Shown one piece after another: positions 44,449-54,873 of a stretch of 64,000 bases of DNA; the first letter of the stretch is position 1, and the number at the start of each line of letters is the position of its first letter. The stretch spans positions 124,001 to 188,000 of the forward strand of contig NJPS01000039.1 of NCBI GenBank assembly GCA_002946415.1, given 5' to 3'. The notes under the pieces were generated by a model, which saw nothing but the letters and a program-made list of their open reading frames with translations, ran no database searches and was not told the origin of the DNA. Both the position numbers and the translations under genes were made by a program. The stretch comes from Rutstroemia sp. NJR-2017a BVV2 (lineage: Eukaryota > Ascomycota > Leotiomycetes > Helotiales > Rutstroemiaceae).

Positions 44449-47400
44449 ATGGACAACCCCCAGTACCATTCAACGAACGCGTTGAACAACGGAAACTCAC
44501 AATATTCTCCACTTCCTGGCATCTCACCTCATCAACTTCAACATAATTCAAACCTGCCACCTCATACCCTGCCGCCTCTACAACCGCAGCAGCATGCTGC
44601 CGTGCAACAGCAATCATGGAGCGCGCCTCATACACCCCGCACACCCGGGACGCCAAACACACCTGGGTCGGCTTCAATGGGCTATTCACAAATGGGGCAA
44701 CAACAACAACAATCAAGACCTCCGCAGATGATGTATGGAAACGCGTATCAACAGCCTCCCCAACATCAATACCGCACTTCTGCTCCAATGATGCCTCAAT
44801 CATCGACAGCTATGTCGCATAACTTGCCCATTGCCCCAGCCCCTCCTACAAACCGCGGGCCACCATTAAGACCTATGCCTGCATCCAATGTTCCGCAGCA
44901 CCTTTCCATGCACTCAGCTTACCCCCAAAGCAACATGCTTCAACAGGTACTTGCTGAAGAACCTCCAACTCATGTCGTAGGTTCTCAGGGTCGTAGAGGT
45001 ATTCTTCCTAGTGCTCCTGGACGTCTCCCAGTGACCGCTACTGGAACTGGGACCGCCAAGAGTACGATAGTCCCCGTCAAAGATGCCAACGGAAAATATG
45101 GATGTCCTCACTGTGACAAAACTTATCTGCATTGCAAACATCTCAAGCGCCATTTGCTCAGACGTAAGTTATTCTCCCCTTTTCTCACATATTGATGCAT
45201 GAAAACCTAATTCATTCTAGATACTGGTGACCGTCCATACATGTGCGTACTTTGCCGTGACACATTCTCGCGCAGTGATATTTTGAAGCGTCATTTCCAG
45301 AAATGCTCTATCCGTCGTGGAAATCCTTCTGGGCTTAGTCATTTGTCCCACGCTCAAGCGCATCTCAAGAAATCTCATCCCGGTCCTAAGGCGCATACCT
45401 CAATGGCTCCCGAGCCTAATGGTATGATGGCTGGCATGAATGGTATGCCCAACGGCCAAGGAATGCACCCCTTTGGCGTAATTCCCGACGGTAGTATACC
45501 CAATGGTGGATCTAACATGACAGATGAACAAGCTACCCAAGCATCGAACGATATCAAGCATCTCAACAACGGAGACAATGGAGACCGTCGGAACATGACA
45601 GGGTCTGCTACAGGCGGTTCAAGTCGATCGAGTTTTGAGCAGGGATACGGCGGGGGAATGCCGAGTACTATGTCATCTGCTATGAACCCTGCCATGGCAT
45701 TCAGCATGCCTAATGGTCAGAATGGTCATTCTTACAGTCAGAGCTACGATTTTGCTTCTCAAGGCAACACTGCTAACTTGCATCCGCAGTCGACGGTGGG
45801 AATGTCAACTGTTTCTAACGGACGACCCCCAATGCCTGTTTATGCAGGAGCGAACGCCAGCCAACACTCGACACTCGATTGGCCTCAAATGTTTCCATCA
45901 AATGGCCAAGACAACTTTATGACATCCTACAACTCCAATATCGCGAACGGGCAGATGCAGATAAAGCAAGAACCCTACAATTCCAATCTGCCGAACGGGC
46001 AAATGCACATTAAACAAGAGCCTCCCAGCCAGAACCTCTTTACCGGCGTCTATCCTAGTGCCCCTAACCTTCCCATCTCTGAATACTCCAACTGGAACAT
46101 TCCAGCTTCCAGCGAACCGCTCCAGCAAATTTCAAACCAATTGCAAAACTTCTGCCTTAGTCAAACTCAACTCAATGCGCGCAGCCAAGAGATTCGAAAA
46201 TTTCTCTCGCCAGACAATATCAAACACTTCCTCGAGCAGTTCAGCAATTTCCAGGGACATTTTCCTATCGTACACATGCCAACCTTCCGCATCACAGACT
46301 CCTATGAGGGCCTTCTGCTAGGTATGATTTGTATTGGTGCTGTTTACTCAGATCGTATGAATGCAACACAAGTCCGCGAGATGATGGAGCTTGTAAAAGT
46401 GGTCATAGAGGCCAATTCTCCTGTATACTCAGTAATCTCACGCGCATCAAATGGGGAGTACAGCAACGAGACCATTGGATCGTCCAAGTCGGAGATCGAA
46501 CAAATAGCAGCTATCTTCTTGATGCAAGTTCTTTTTACCTGGCACGGAACCCCGCTTCAACGTGAAAAGGCCAGACGAGATTTTCCACTCGTTGTTTCTC
46601 TTGCCAGAAGGGCTGGTCTCACACAGCCAATCAACACAAGTCCTTTCAGCGTTTTGCATCAGCCAAACGTTAATGTCGATGCTTTTGTTGCCGCAAACTT
46701 TGATTGGAGCGCCTGGGTTGAACAGGAAAAGCGATCTCGATTGTTGTATATGATATTTCTCTTGGATTGTGCTTTGGTCATTTTCTTTAATATTCCACCG
46801 TCCTTCGATGCCCTGGAAATTCGCCTTCCTCTCCCTGCAGATGATGCTGCATGGGAAGCTCGATCTTCCACGGAATGTGCTGATGCGCTTGGGCTCAATG
46901 GTGCCGCCATCTCCGCTCAAAAGAATCCTGAGGGAAACCGACGACGCAAACAGCCCGAGATGCACACGGCAGTGAAGACGTTGATGCACCATAGCTTCGA
47001 CATGCAGCCCGGAACTACAAATCTGTTCTCAAAGTTCATAATCGTCCATGCCCTCCACGTACAGCTGTGGACTGCCCAGAAACAGGCTGCCCAAGAATCG
47101 GGTCAACCCATGAACTCTCTAAACAGTGGCAGAAGTACTCCAGTAAGCCAACACGACTGGGTTGTCAGGAGCGCAGAACAAGATGGAAGCGGTGCTGCAA
47201 GCGCGAATACAAGTGGGCGTGCGACTCCGGTAGACGGCCAATCTGCGCTGTCTCACCAACTTCTCAAATCTACCGTCAATGCTTTTGAGAAATGGAAGAA
47301 CGCGTGGGATGAAGATATCAGCGTTCAGTACCCTCCTGGTTCTTCTTATTCTCGTCGATTTGGGTTCTGCCGCGACGGTGCTCACTTTTATTGGCTTCAA

Positions 47401-47655
47401 AAATGTATGGTGACCCAAAAGTTGGACTGGCAAATGCCTTCCGACCAGCGATTTACACATGTCATTCAGTTGTTGAAGTTCGCCAAGCGATGGGCCTCCT
47501 CAGACACATCAAAGCGAGGTGAAGAGCCTGGCTCTGTTAGCGACATTGATAAAGATTTTGGCGTAGCGAACTTGACGTTAGACATGGCTCAGTTATTCAG
47601 GCCGATTAATTCAAAGACCGACTCTCCAGTACAGGGTGTTCACACCAACATTTAG
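44449..47655 (+). CDS. C2H2 zinc-finger regulator with fungal-specific TF domain
   Basis: Nuclear transcription factor. Two exons (44449-45163, 45221-47655) give 1049 aa; the 57-nt intron lies between finger 1 and its last His. Residues 1-205 are Gln/Pro/Ser/Met-rich and disordered. Finger 1 is C219-C222-H235-H239; finger 2 is C247-C250-H263-C267, so its last ligand is Cys rather than His. A conserved basic run follows (KCSIRRGNPSGLSHLSHAQAHLKKSHPG). The low-complexity middle holds a tandem 16-residue duplication with two IKQEP motifs (K487, K503). The C-terminal half (about 540-1000) is the helical fungal-specific TF domain, with KFLSPDNIKHFLEQF and FQGHFPIVHMPTFRI at its start. Targets cannot be read from sequence. 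The upstream region is more than 1 kb long and contains many short reading frames. Confidence 0.92.
45931..46026 (+). repeat. Tandem 48-bp coding duplication (two IKQEP units)
   Basis: Two adjacent 48-bp units (45931-45978 and 45979-46026) encode NSNIANGQMQIKQEPY and NSNLPNGQMHIKQEPP. Most base differences between the units are synonymous or conservative, so the duplication is old and kept under protein selection. Each unit carries IKQE, which fits the SUMO acceptor consensus (hydrophobic-K-x-E). Confidence 0.85.
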
Positions 47656-48985
47656 CGACGGAACTGCATGACTTATACGTTTAGGTGGGGCAACCTATAG
47701 ATGGGCTATTTTCATTGCATTGCATGGGCGTTTCTGCATTTTCGTTCTATTCATCGTGCTCCTCTTGACAGCGTCGAGAGTTTCGAGAGCATTTTACATA
47801 TTCAAGAAAAAGTTCGCGTGCTTTTCATACACGGCACTTCAGCATTTGCATTCGGTGGCGAATATATGGGAAGACTACATTTGATTTGGACGTTTCACAA
47901 CGTTCTCAAGCATGAGATCGATTTCTTTTTAAGTCTACCGCCTTATCCTTTCTCGACAGCATCGATTTATCGTTCTGCGTCAGAGACCGAGAATGCGGAG
48001 ATATGATCTAGAGGGATACCAGCTTTTTCGAGCGCTGCATTAGATGGCTTTGCTTTTCCTGGGATTTTGTTGTTTATAGAGATGTCCGTTATGAAGGGTT
48101 GGGTTGTATAGAAGGGAGGATGAATCGGATTTGGCCATCCGCGGTGATGATTTGAGATGACTCGGGTGGAGGGAAAGAGACATGGTATTCGCTCACGCAG
48201 AAATGGGTTGGGGGCAGAGAAAATCACTCAAAAATTAATCTTGCTGTTCTTGCAGTAGTAAAGGTGGTACATCAGGTAGTGTGCCAAAAAAGAAAAGGAA
48301 AACAAGACAAAGTGCGAGGCAAAAAAGCGGCGAGTTGTTTTCATGAACGGGGTTTTCTGTGTTATTCTCAACTTCTTGCTAGATATTTGGTTCGCTCGCT
48401 TTCTGCTTGGTCTTGTTTTTATAGAGGTCATGGGGGGTGGGCTGGAAGTTTTTTTGGGGGGGATTGCGTTACATAGCTTTATTGGACTTGACTTGCACAT
48501 ATGGAAAGAGAAGAAAAAAATGGGACAATTATATAAATAGTTTGAAAGTTTGTTATATAGATGAGCTGGCTTGGAACTGACGGGTTTATGTTGGGGCAAA
48601 GAAAGACTCGGATAGTAACATGTGGAAAAAAAGAATAAAAATTTATCATAAACTGTGTTTTGTGCTGTGCTATGTGGTTGTGATTGCTTTATGTGAGACG
48701 CACTGGAGATGGGACGATGGATGCGTCGTCGTTGATTTATGGTTTAGGAGATGTGGCTTGTGGAGTGTGGATTATGGGACAAGCACAAGGTGAGGGAGGG
48801 CAGGTAAAAGCAGCCAGGAATCGCTACAATCGAAACAGGACCCGGCGGTGTGGATCTGGATGGGATTAGAATTAAATGGGGAGGGGGAGTGGAGTGTGTG
48901 GGCTTGGGCGTTTGGGCGTTTTGTGTGTAACGAACGGCTGCTGGGTGGATACTGACGGACGGGATGATATGGATGGATGGATGTG

Positions 48986-49082
48986 GTGGATGTGGATGTG
49001 GATGTGGATGTGGATGTGGATGTGGATGTGGATGTGGATGTGGATGTGGATGTGGATGTGGATGTGGATGTGGATGTGGATG
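48986..49082. repeat. Hexanucleotide microsatellite (GTGGAT)n, about 16 copies
   Basis: A pure 6-bp tandem array. It reads open in all plus frames as alternating dipeptides (DV, MW, CG), which explains the spurious long reading frames across it. Confidence 0.95.
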
Positions 49083-49197
49083 GGGTGAGGTTGAGTGTGT
49101 GTGGGGGCGGGAGGCATGGGATGGTGTGCGGGGGGAAAAGACTGGAGATTGCAGACTGGGGATGGATGGGACGGATGCGGCGCAGTTGATGACGTTC

Positions 49198-49232
49198 GTA
49201 GATAGGTAGATAGGTAGATAGGTAGATAGGTA
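49198..49232. repeat. Octanucleotide microsatellite (GTAGATAG)n, 4 copies
   Basis: Four exact copies of an 8-bp unit followed by GTA, in non-coding DNA 115 bp right of the hexanucleotide array. Confidence 0.9.
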
Positions 49233-49904
49233 TATGATAGTGGCGGGTTTTGTTCTGGGTATACAATAAGTTATGGATGAATCCAGGATGATGCGATATA
49301 CGACAGCTCTGGTCTGGTCTGGTGTGGTCTGGGTAATTTAAATGTATTATGTTTGTGTAAACTGTGACGCTGGTATATAAATATGCAGTGCGACATAACG
49401 ACGAGTTCTGCAAGGTGAACGGATGCGCTATATCGGAGGATTAATCTGCGGGAGGGAGAAAGGGGAAAAGGGAAAGAAAGAGGAAGGTTTATACGAGGGG
49501 GGTGTGGAGACTGTGTGGATGGGGATGGATTTGGATGCGGAGGCGTTTGTTTGCCTCGTTGTTGTTTGCAGTGAGGTATCGAGGTATCGTTTTTGGACCC
49601 CAATGCTTGGCTGGACTGGTTTGTATCGCATCAGATTGTTGGGTTGGGGAATCTTTCTTGCTGCATGAACCTTCATCGGCAGTGAATAGGAGGTTTTGTG
49701 TAGCAGATCGTGGGCAACCAGCAGAAGCTACATCTAAAGACCGTCATCTGATTACGGCTGGGTCGATCGCCGTTAGTTTAGCATTAAAGTTTATATCCCA
49801 TCTCATGTTATCCCTTTTATGAAAGGTTGACAATATCCAAGAAAGGGGCTGCCATCTGAACACACCTCAACCGTTCCTGGACTCTAGATGCACATCTCTC
49901 CTCT

Positions 49905-51164
49905 TTACTGTAGTGCCAACCCATCAACGGGAATAGCATCCCCATTGTTGATATCTTGTGCATCACTAAATTTCATCTCTAAGTCCTCCACTCGCGTCCA
50001 TGCAATTATACGCCCAAATCCGCCTACTCCATCGCTATCCGTACCCGTGTCTACCAAGTCACCCTTTACCATGAACCTCTCCAATCTATTCCCACGCTCC
50101 ACATTGGCCATGCCCTCCCTCACCCTCTCGAATAAATCCTTGTACCGTCCTGTGAGTAAATGAATTCCTCCATTCGGCAACTTACGAGCATGAGACCCCT
50201 CTCCCCCTAATTCCAAGACCTTTAAGCTTTCCTTCAACCCCAGCACAAATTGGGCCAGTAACTCAACTTGTATTGCTAGAGCTTCTAAATGCAAGAATTC
50301 TAGTTTCGGGAAACACGTCTTTTCCTCTGCATCCCCCTGTGGCAGTAACTCCATAAACAATTCCGAGACGTCTACTCTTCCCCACGCCAACCATGTCAAT
50401 GAAAATCTCTCCAATCCCTTGGCACATCGCAGACACCTTCCCAGACTCTTGAGCATCCTCACGAAATTTTGATTGTGGAAGAAATCGCCAGAATTCAATA
50501 CTAAATCAATCTCACTCAGCCGAGAAAAGATCGGTCGAAAAGACTCTATCCTGCTCTGTTGCTGTGCGAAGAACTCAATTGGTAAACAATCATGCTTCAG
50601 CCGCCTTAACTTCGTCTTCGCAATGTGAGGAAGAAGTGTTTCGAGGATAGTGCCGAAGCGGTCGCAGACGACATCCCGGCGGAGCGAACGAGCTGTGGGA
50701 ACTATCCATGTTTGGCGGAGGTGCGCGAGTGTAGGTTCGTCGATGCATGGGTCATTGGCTAAAGAAATAGAAAGGGATGAGAGGTTTGGGAGGGAACTAA
50801 AGGATTCGGAGAGGATGCCCGGGTCGCAAACGAATGGAGCGTAGAGTTCGATAAGAAAGTGAAGCCTGCGATACCCCGCGCTACGGCTGTTGCTTTCGTT
50901 CATGTCGCCGAGGTTGAAGGCCAGAGAGTGGATGGAAGTGGAATAGACGGGATGTCGGCAGATAGTTTGAAGACGGGGGAAGTCGGGGCGGTAGGAGAAG
51001 GCAGTGAAGGCTGGACGGATGAGGTAGGTTTCTCCAAGGGTGGCCCAGAGTTTGGAAGTCAGGCGCATGTGTTTCAGAGTGTCAAGATCCATTGACTGTA
51101 GGATGGCGCTCTTGAGCTCGACAGGTAGTGAGCTGAGGCTCGATGTGCAAAGGGCATCCGCCAT
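49905..51164 (-). CDS. F-box protein with leucine-rich C-terminal region
   Basis: Predicted substrate-recognition subunit of an SCF ubiquitin ligase. Single exon, 419 aa. The F-box is at residues about 9-50 (LSSLPVELKSAILQSMDLDTLKHMRLTSKLWATLGETYLI), the LPxEL...L form typical of fungal F-box proteins. The rest has irregular Leu-rich segments spaced 25-30 residues apart (LSSLSISLAN, LSEIDLVLNSG, LERFSLTWLAWG, LEFLHLEALAIQ, LKVLELGGEG), suggesting degenerate leucine-rich repeats. The start is the ATG in the context ACCATAATGGCGG; the frame is open farther upstream to 51239 (starting CVNRPA) but that is likely leader. No substrate can be inferred. Confidence 0.88.
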   Translation of the reverse strand: MADALCTSSLSSLPVELKSAILQSMDLDTLKHMRLTSKLWATLGETYLIRPAFTAFSYRPDFPRLQTICRHPVYSTSIHSLAFNLGDMNESNSRSAGYRRLHFLIELYAPFVCDPGILSESFSSLPNLSSLSISLANDPCIDEPTLAHLRQTWIVPTARSLRRDVVCDRFGTILETLLPHIAKTKLRRLKHDCLPIEFFAQQQSRIESFRPIFSRLSEIDLVLNSGDFFHNQNFVRMLKSLGRCLRCAKGLERFSLTWLAWGRVDVSELFMELLPQGDAEEKTCFPKLEFLHLEALAIQVELLAQFVLGLKESLKVLELGGEGSHARKLPNGGIHLLTGRYKDLFERVREGMANVERGNRLERFMVKGDLVDTGTDSDGVGGFGRIIAWTRVEDLEMKFSDAQDINNGDAIPVDGLALQ

Positions 51165-51654
51165 TATGGTTTTCCGCGGCGAGTGATCGTTCGGGATTAT
51201 CGTGAGATGCGACTTGATTGCTGGTCTATTGACACACAATCACCATCTTCATGCTCGGGGATCCAAAGAAAGATATCAGCTCTTCTCGTACGGCGCAGCA
51301 CCGCGCAGTACTTTTCGGCGCGTAAACCGAAGTAAGCCTGAAGTAAATAACCATTCTTGAGCAATTCGCTGTCATCGAATGTAAGAAACAAAGTAAAATA
51401 AACCAACCTCAGAGCTCAATGAGATTATCAGACCTACCACAAGCTACCAGAAAAGAAATAGAATGCACATAACACCAATGTCATCCAGAAATAGTGAATA
51501 GACTTTGCGGGGTCTCCATCTTATCTTCCTTACGAAACAGTAGCACGCTAACTCGGCTCGCGTCGCGTCATGTCGGCGGAACGTTGGAATTTCCGATTCA
51601 TATTTCCACTGCACCATCCAAGTTGAACAAGACGCTTCAAACCCAATTGCAACA
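51165..51654. other. Divergent intergenic region
   Basis: This 0.49 kb separates the F-box gene (leftward) from the small TM-protein gene (rightward). The open frame on the plus strand from 51494 to 51724 has only a GTG at its start and an in-frame stop upstream, so I left it as leader. Confidence 0.4.
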
Positions 51655-52111
51655 ATGTCAATTCTCTCGTAGGCTACCTTTTACTTACTCTAACCTATAC
51701 TCTGCACGTTCTTACTCTCTGTAAATTCTTTACCCCGACTACGCAGCCCACAACCTTTCTCCTTCCACCCTTCTTTCGTGCCCTTACTACCCCTCTTTCG
51801 CCCTTGAACCCCTCTCTATCATTCTCACATATTCTATTTCCCCTCTGATTCCCTCTTCCCATCCACCTTCTGCCTCTCTGCCATATCTCCCACAGCCTCA
51901 ATCAACGCTAACCATTATTCGCAGATCGTTCAGAAACCTCCCGCCCCGCACTCGCGGCATCGTTGGGCTGTCCTTCCTCGCCTGGGGCACAATCGGCCTC
52001 TTTCTATCCGACACAGCGGAGGAGAAGTTGGGATTCAAACCCGGTGGGGAGAGGGATCCTGAGGTTTCTTCCAAGGAGGGAGGTTTTAGGATCCGAGTTG
52101 TTGAGAAGTGA
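51655..52111 (+). CDS. Very small single-TM protein, two exons
   Basis: Function unknown. Exon 2 (51925-52111) is a sure-looking coding block: SFRNLPPRTRGIVGLSFLAWGTIGLFLSD, then TAEEKLGFKPGGERDPEVSS and a basic end IRVVEK. It has one membrane span after a basic RxxxPPRTR lead, typical of small mitochondrial inner-membrane or assembly proteins. Its acceptor (CTAACC branch, TTCGCAG) is excellent. The first exon is less sure. The best choice is ATG 51655 (MSIL plus two bases, exon 51655-51668, donor GTAGGC), giving 66 aa and a 256-nt intron. An alternative donor at 51722 would extend the upstream frame, but that frame has no ATG. Mitochondrial location is an inference. Confidence 0.62.
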
Positions 52112-53190
52112 ATGGGCTGGGAGTGGGGACAATGAGAGCAGGATGAGGAGGTAAAGTGGAAGAGATACGTCTGGGGAAGAAACGAATGGGGGCTGTTAGG
52201 CATTGGGTGGAGGAAGGGAAAGGAAGGCCGACTGAGGAAAAGAAGCAATGTTCAAGTGGCTGCGCATGTCTTACGTTACAAGAGTCGACATCTACGAAAT
52301 GTGCTCCGGATATACTCGCGGCGAAGGACAGAACACATGTGCCATCGGGTGGAAGTAAACACAACTGGAAGAAAAGAAATCAGATTTGGCGCAATGAAGG
52401 TGGAGGAACAAAAGATTTCGTGGGAAAGGGGCCACAACAAGTCTGGGGAAGTCTAGGTTACACTTTGTATTTGCTCAGCGGCACATTTCACTTGCAACTT
52501 GACATAAAGGTTTAGCTAGGGTTCCAACAGTACAGATGAGGAATAATCGAAATATCACTGGTCGAGACGTCCCGGCCAATGGATATATGATACTTAAATG
52601 GCTATGGGAATGAGGTGATTGATACATATTCACATCCAATCGGTTCACCACAACTCAGCGGTCCCGGCAGAAAACGTACGAGATGGGAGGTTAGGGAGGT
52701 GACACGAGTGAAGTTGTCTTATGTCGTATTATACATACACACAGAGTGAAAACATTTGGCTGTTATATGTATGGCATTCCACGCTCTAGCCCGCCCACAC
52801 TCAACAACTATGTACAGTACAAGAAAGACATCAGTCCACAAGGCGAATATGAGCAGTTAAACAGCGCAATTATAAGACCACTCGGGTGATGAATCTATTC
52901 ATAATGTAAAAGTCTACCAGCCGCACGCTCCATCCGTTGACCCACCCTTTTCCCCTCTTGCTTCTCTCTTGTGAACCAGAACTGGGGTCACTTGGGGTTC
53001 ACATCTCTCCTTCACTGTCCCCCCCGCTTCCTCTGGATGCACATCTCCCTGGTCTCTCCGCTATCCCGATGAAAACTCCTGCATTCGCCAGCCCAGAAGT
53101 TGAGCCCAGATGCCTTATTCAAACTTTAATTTGATATCTAGATAATCCCTACATCGTCTTCTAATCTCCGTAGCTCTCCAATCCATATGT
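52112..53190. other. Intergenic between convergent genes
   Basis: This 1.1 kb has the facing 3' UTRs of the small TM gene and the HExxH gene. The plus-strand frame 52156-52515 is basic, polar and featureless. No gene or element is supported. Confidence 0.5.
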
Positions 53191-54873
53191 CTAGACTTTC
53201 CTCAACTTTCGTTTACTCGGCGTAGCCTGATGTCCATCAGGGGACCTTCCGCGCTTCGGCAACTTGCGGTCTAAATCCGTGCTCTCATCTACCTTCGCTA
53301 TCTCCTCAGCCGCGAGATCACCTCCAAATCCCGCGCGTAGTTTAGCCGGTGAGATGAGTTTCTGTGGCGAAGCTTGCATCTTGGTTGAAGGATGACAGGG
53401 CGAGATTGCGCTGCGACTGCTTGTGATCGCACCGACATCGGAATCAAGCTGGTCACCGTTGTGCGCCTCTATCAAACAACTAACAGATGGTTGGGGCTGT
53501 TTCTGTGAGGTCGAGGCTATATCGGGAGCTGGAGCCGGTGCAGCTACTCCACGGAATGGAGTTAAAGTTTTGAGATCATCTAATCAATTGCTTTATGTCC
53601 CTCTGGTGGGTTTTCTCTTATCTACAGCTTCAGGACTACTATGTGCCTCATTGCCATAGCCATGTTCATCTTCATTCATGCCAAAGTCAAAAGTCTGACC
53701 TTGAAGCTGCATCTCCGAGGTGACAGCTTCCCTACTGATACCTGCAACCGGTCGACCAGAGGAGAATCGATGAATCCTATACACGCCTTTCCAAGTAGCC
53801 TGCCCAGTAGTTGTGTCCACAGAGAAGTTGGCTTTTCTGCAAACGCCCATCTCGCTAGCTGGAAAAGACGGCTTCAACGATGTTCTAAGAGGATCAGATA
53901 ACTGACCGGGTATAACGCCGCGACTGTTTGAATCCCACCAACTCTGCGTCAACTTTTCTTCAATGTAGGTAACTGGAATGGCATGCAAAATGTCGAAGTA
54001 TGGCCGTCTAGGTTCTTGAAGTGTATGTACTGGTTCCCAGCACAATGACCATCCCAAATGCCCAAAGTTACCGCCTGGCTGATGGGCAATACAGAACTGA
54101 GGATGGTAGCCACTGAAAATGTAAGCAATGAATGATTTCCCCAGTTCATTAACACAGTCACTCTCAACGAAGGGTTCGGCGAGGGCGTTCTCGGGATTGA
54201 ATGATCGGAAGTCTTGATGAAATATGGCATGACCTATTTCATGCACCATAGTAACAGCCGCCATAAATTCTGCCTTGAGACGAATTTCGGAGTCGTTTGG
54301 GTTGGTACGCATCGGCACTAGATAAAGATCCATGATTGCTATAACAAGTGGTCGTCGCAGTGTTCCTGCGTTGGCAGCGTTCATATCGCTTCGCTCAATT
54401 TCTTTAGACTCAATGATTCGAAAGTGTGTGTCGCCATCGTCTGTCAATCTCGTAATACCATTCCAGCCTCTTTCCGCATACATATGTTCGTTTATGTACC
54501 ATGTTACACACTTGGAGATTTCTGCAAGCTCTACTTGAGCATTGTGAACGTCTGTGGCGTCAAGGCTCAAGTTCAAGGGGATAAGATCCGGACAGATCAA
54601 GTCCGCATGCTCTGCATGTGATGATTCTTGGGCGCTGCCAAATATTTTGCTTGACGGGAGAAAATTCGCAACATATGGCATGCCCACCTCTAGCAAACGC
54701 GTCGCGAGACGCATACTCGGAAGTAAGAGTTGATAATCATCGTCATCGACATCCCATCTATCTCGCTCAAAAAATAAATGATTTGGGCCAGTTAAATCTG
54801 GGACCCGACATTTACCATGTTCCCGTTTAGCACCAATCCGAATCAACTCCGACAGATCCCATGCTTTCGCCAT
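53191..54873 (-). CDS. Putative HExxH metalloprotease-like protein
   Basis: No family name recognised. The main frame (54873-53593) encodes a 426-aa protein with MVHEIGHAIFHQ (HEIGH at 211-215), the zinc-binding HExxH motif. About 25 residues later comes FVESDCVNELGKSF, where an acidic residue could be the third zinc ligand, as in ImmA/IrrE-type gluzincins. Conserved-looking pieces include LDATDVHNAQVELAEISKCVTWYI and FGHLGWSLCWEPVHTLQEPRRPYFDI. No signal peptide is seen. The protein may continue: a likely last exon (53579-53191) joins at donor 53639 (GTAGTC) through a 60-nt intron to a Ser/Pro/Lys-rich tail ending PSKRKLRKV, giving 540 aa. The weak donor leaves that join uncertain; otherwise the protein stops at 53593 (TAA). 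The protein is predicted intracellular. Confidence 0.72.

Larger units (their letters stand above)
47656..49904. other. Intergenic, repeat-bearing region between convergent genes
   Basis: This 2.2 kb contains the 3' UTR of the C2H2 regulator (left) and of the F-box gene (right). It is G-rich on the plus strand around 48840-49180 and includes a (GTGGAT)n tract and a (GTAGATAG)n tract. Long frames here are repeat read-through (His-Ile, Asp-Val and Trp-Met runs) and are not genes. Confidence 0.55.

Noticed and set aside
48772..49413. 213-codon minus-strand frame with long Thr-Ser runs
   Set aside because: It is read-through of the (GTGGAT)n microsatellite and has no non-repeat core.
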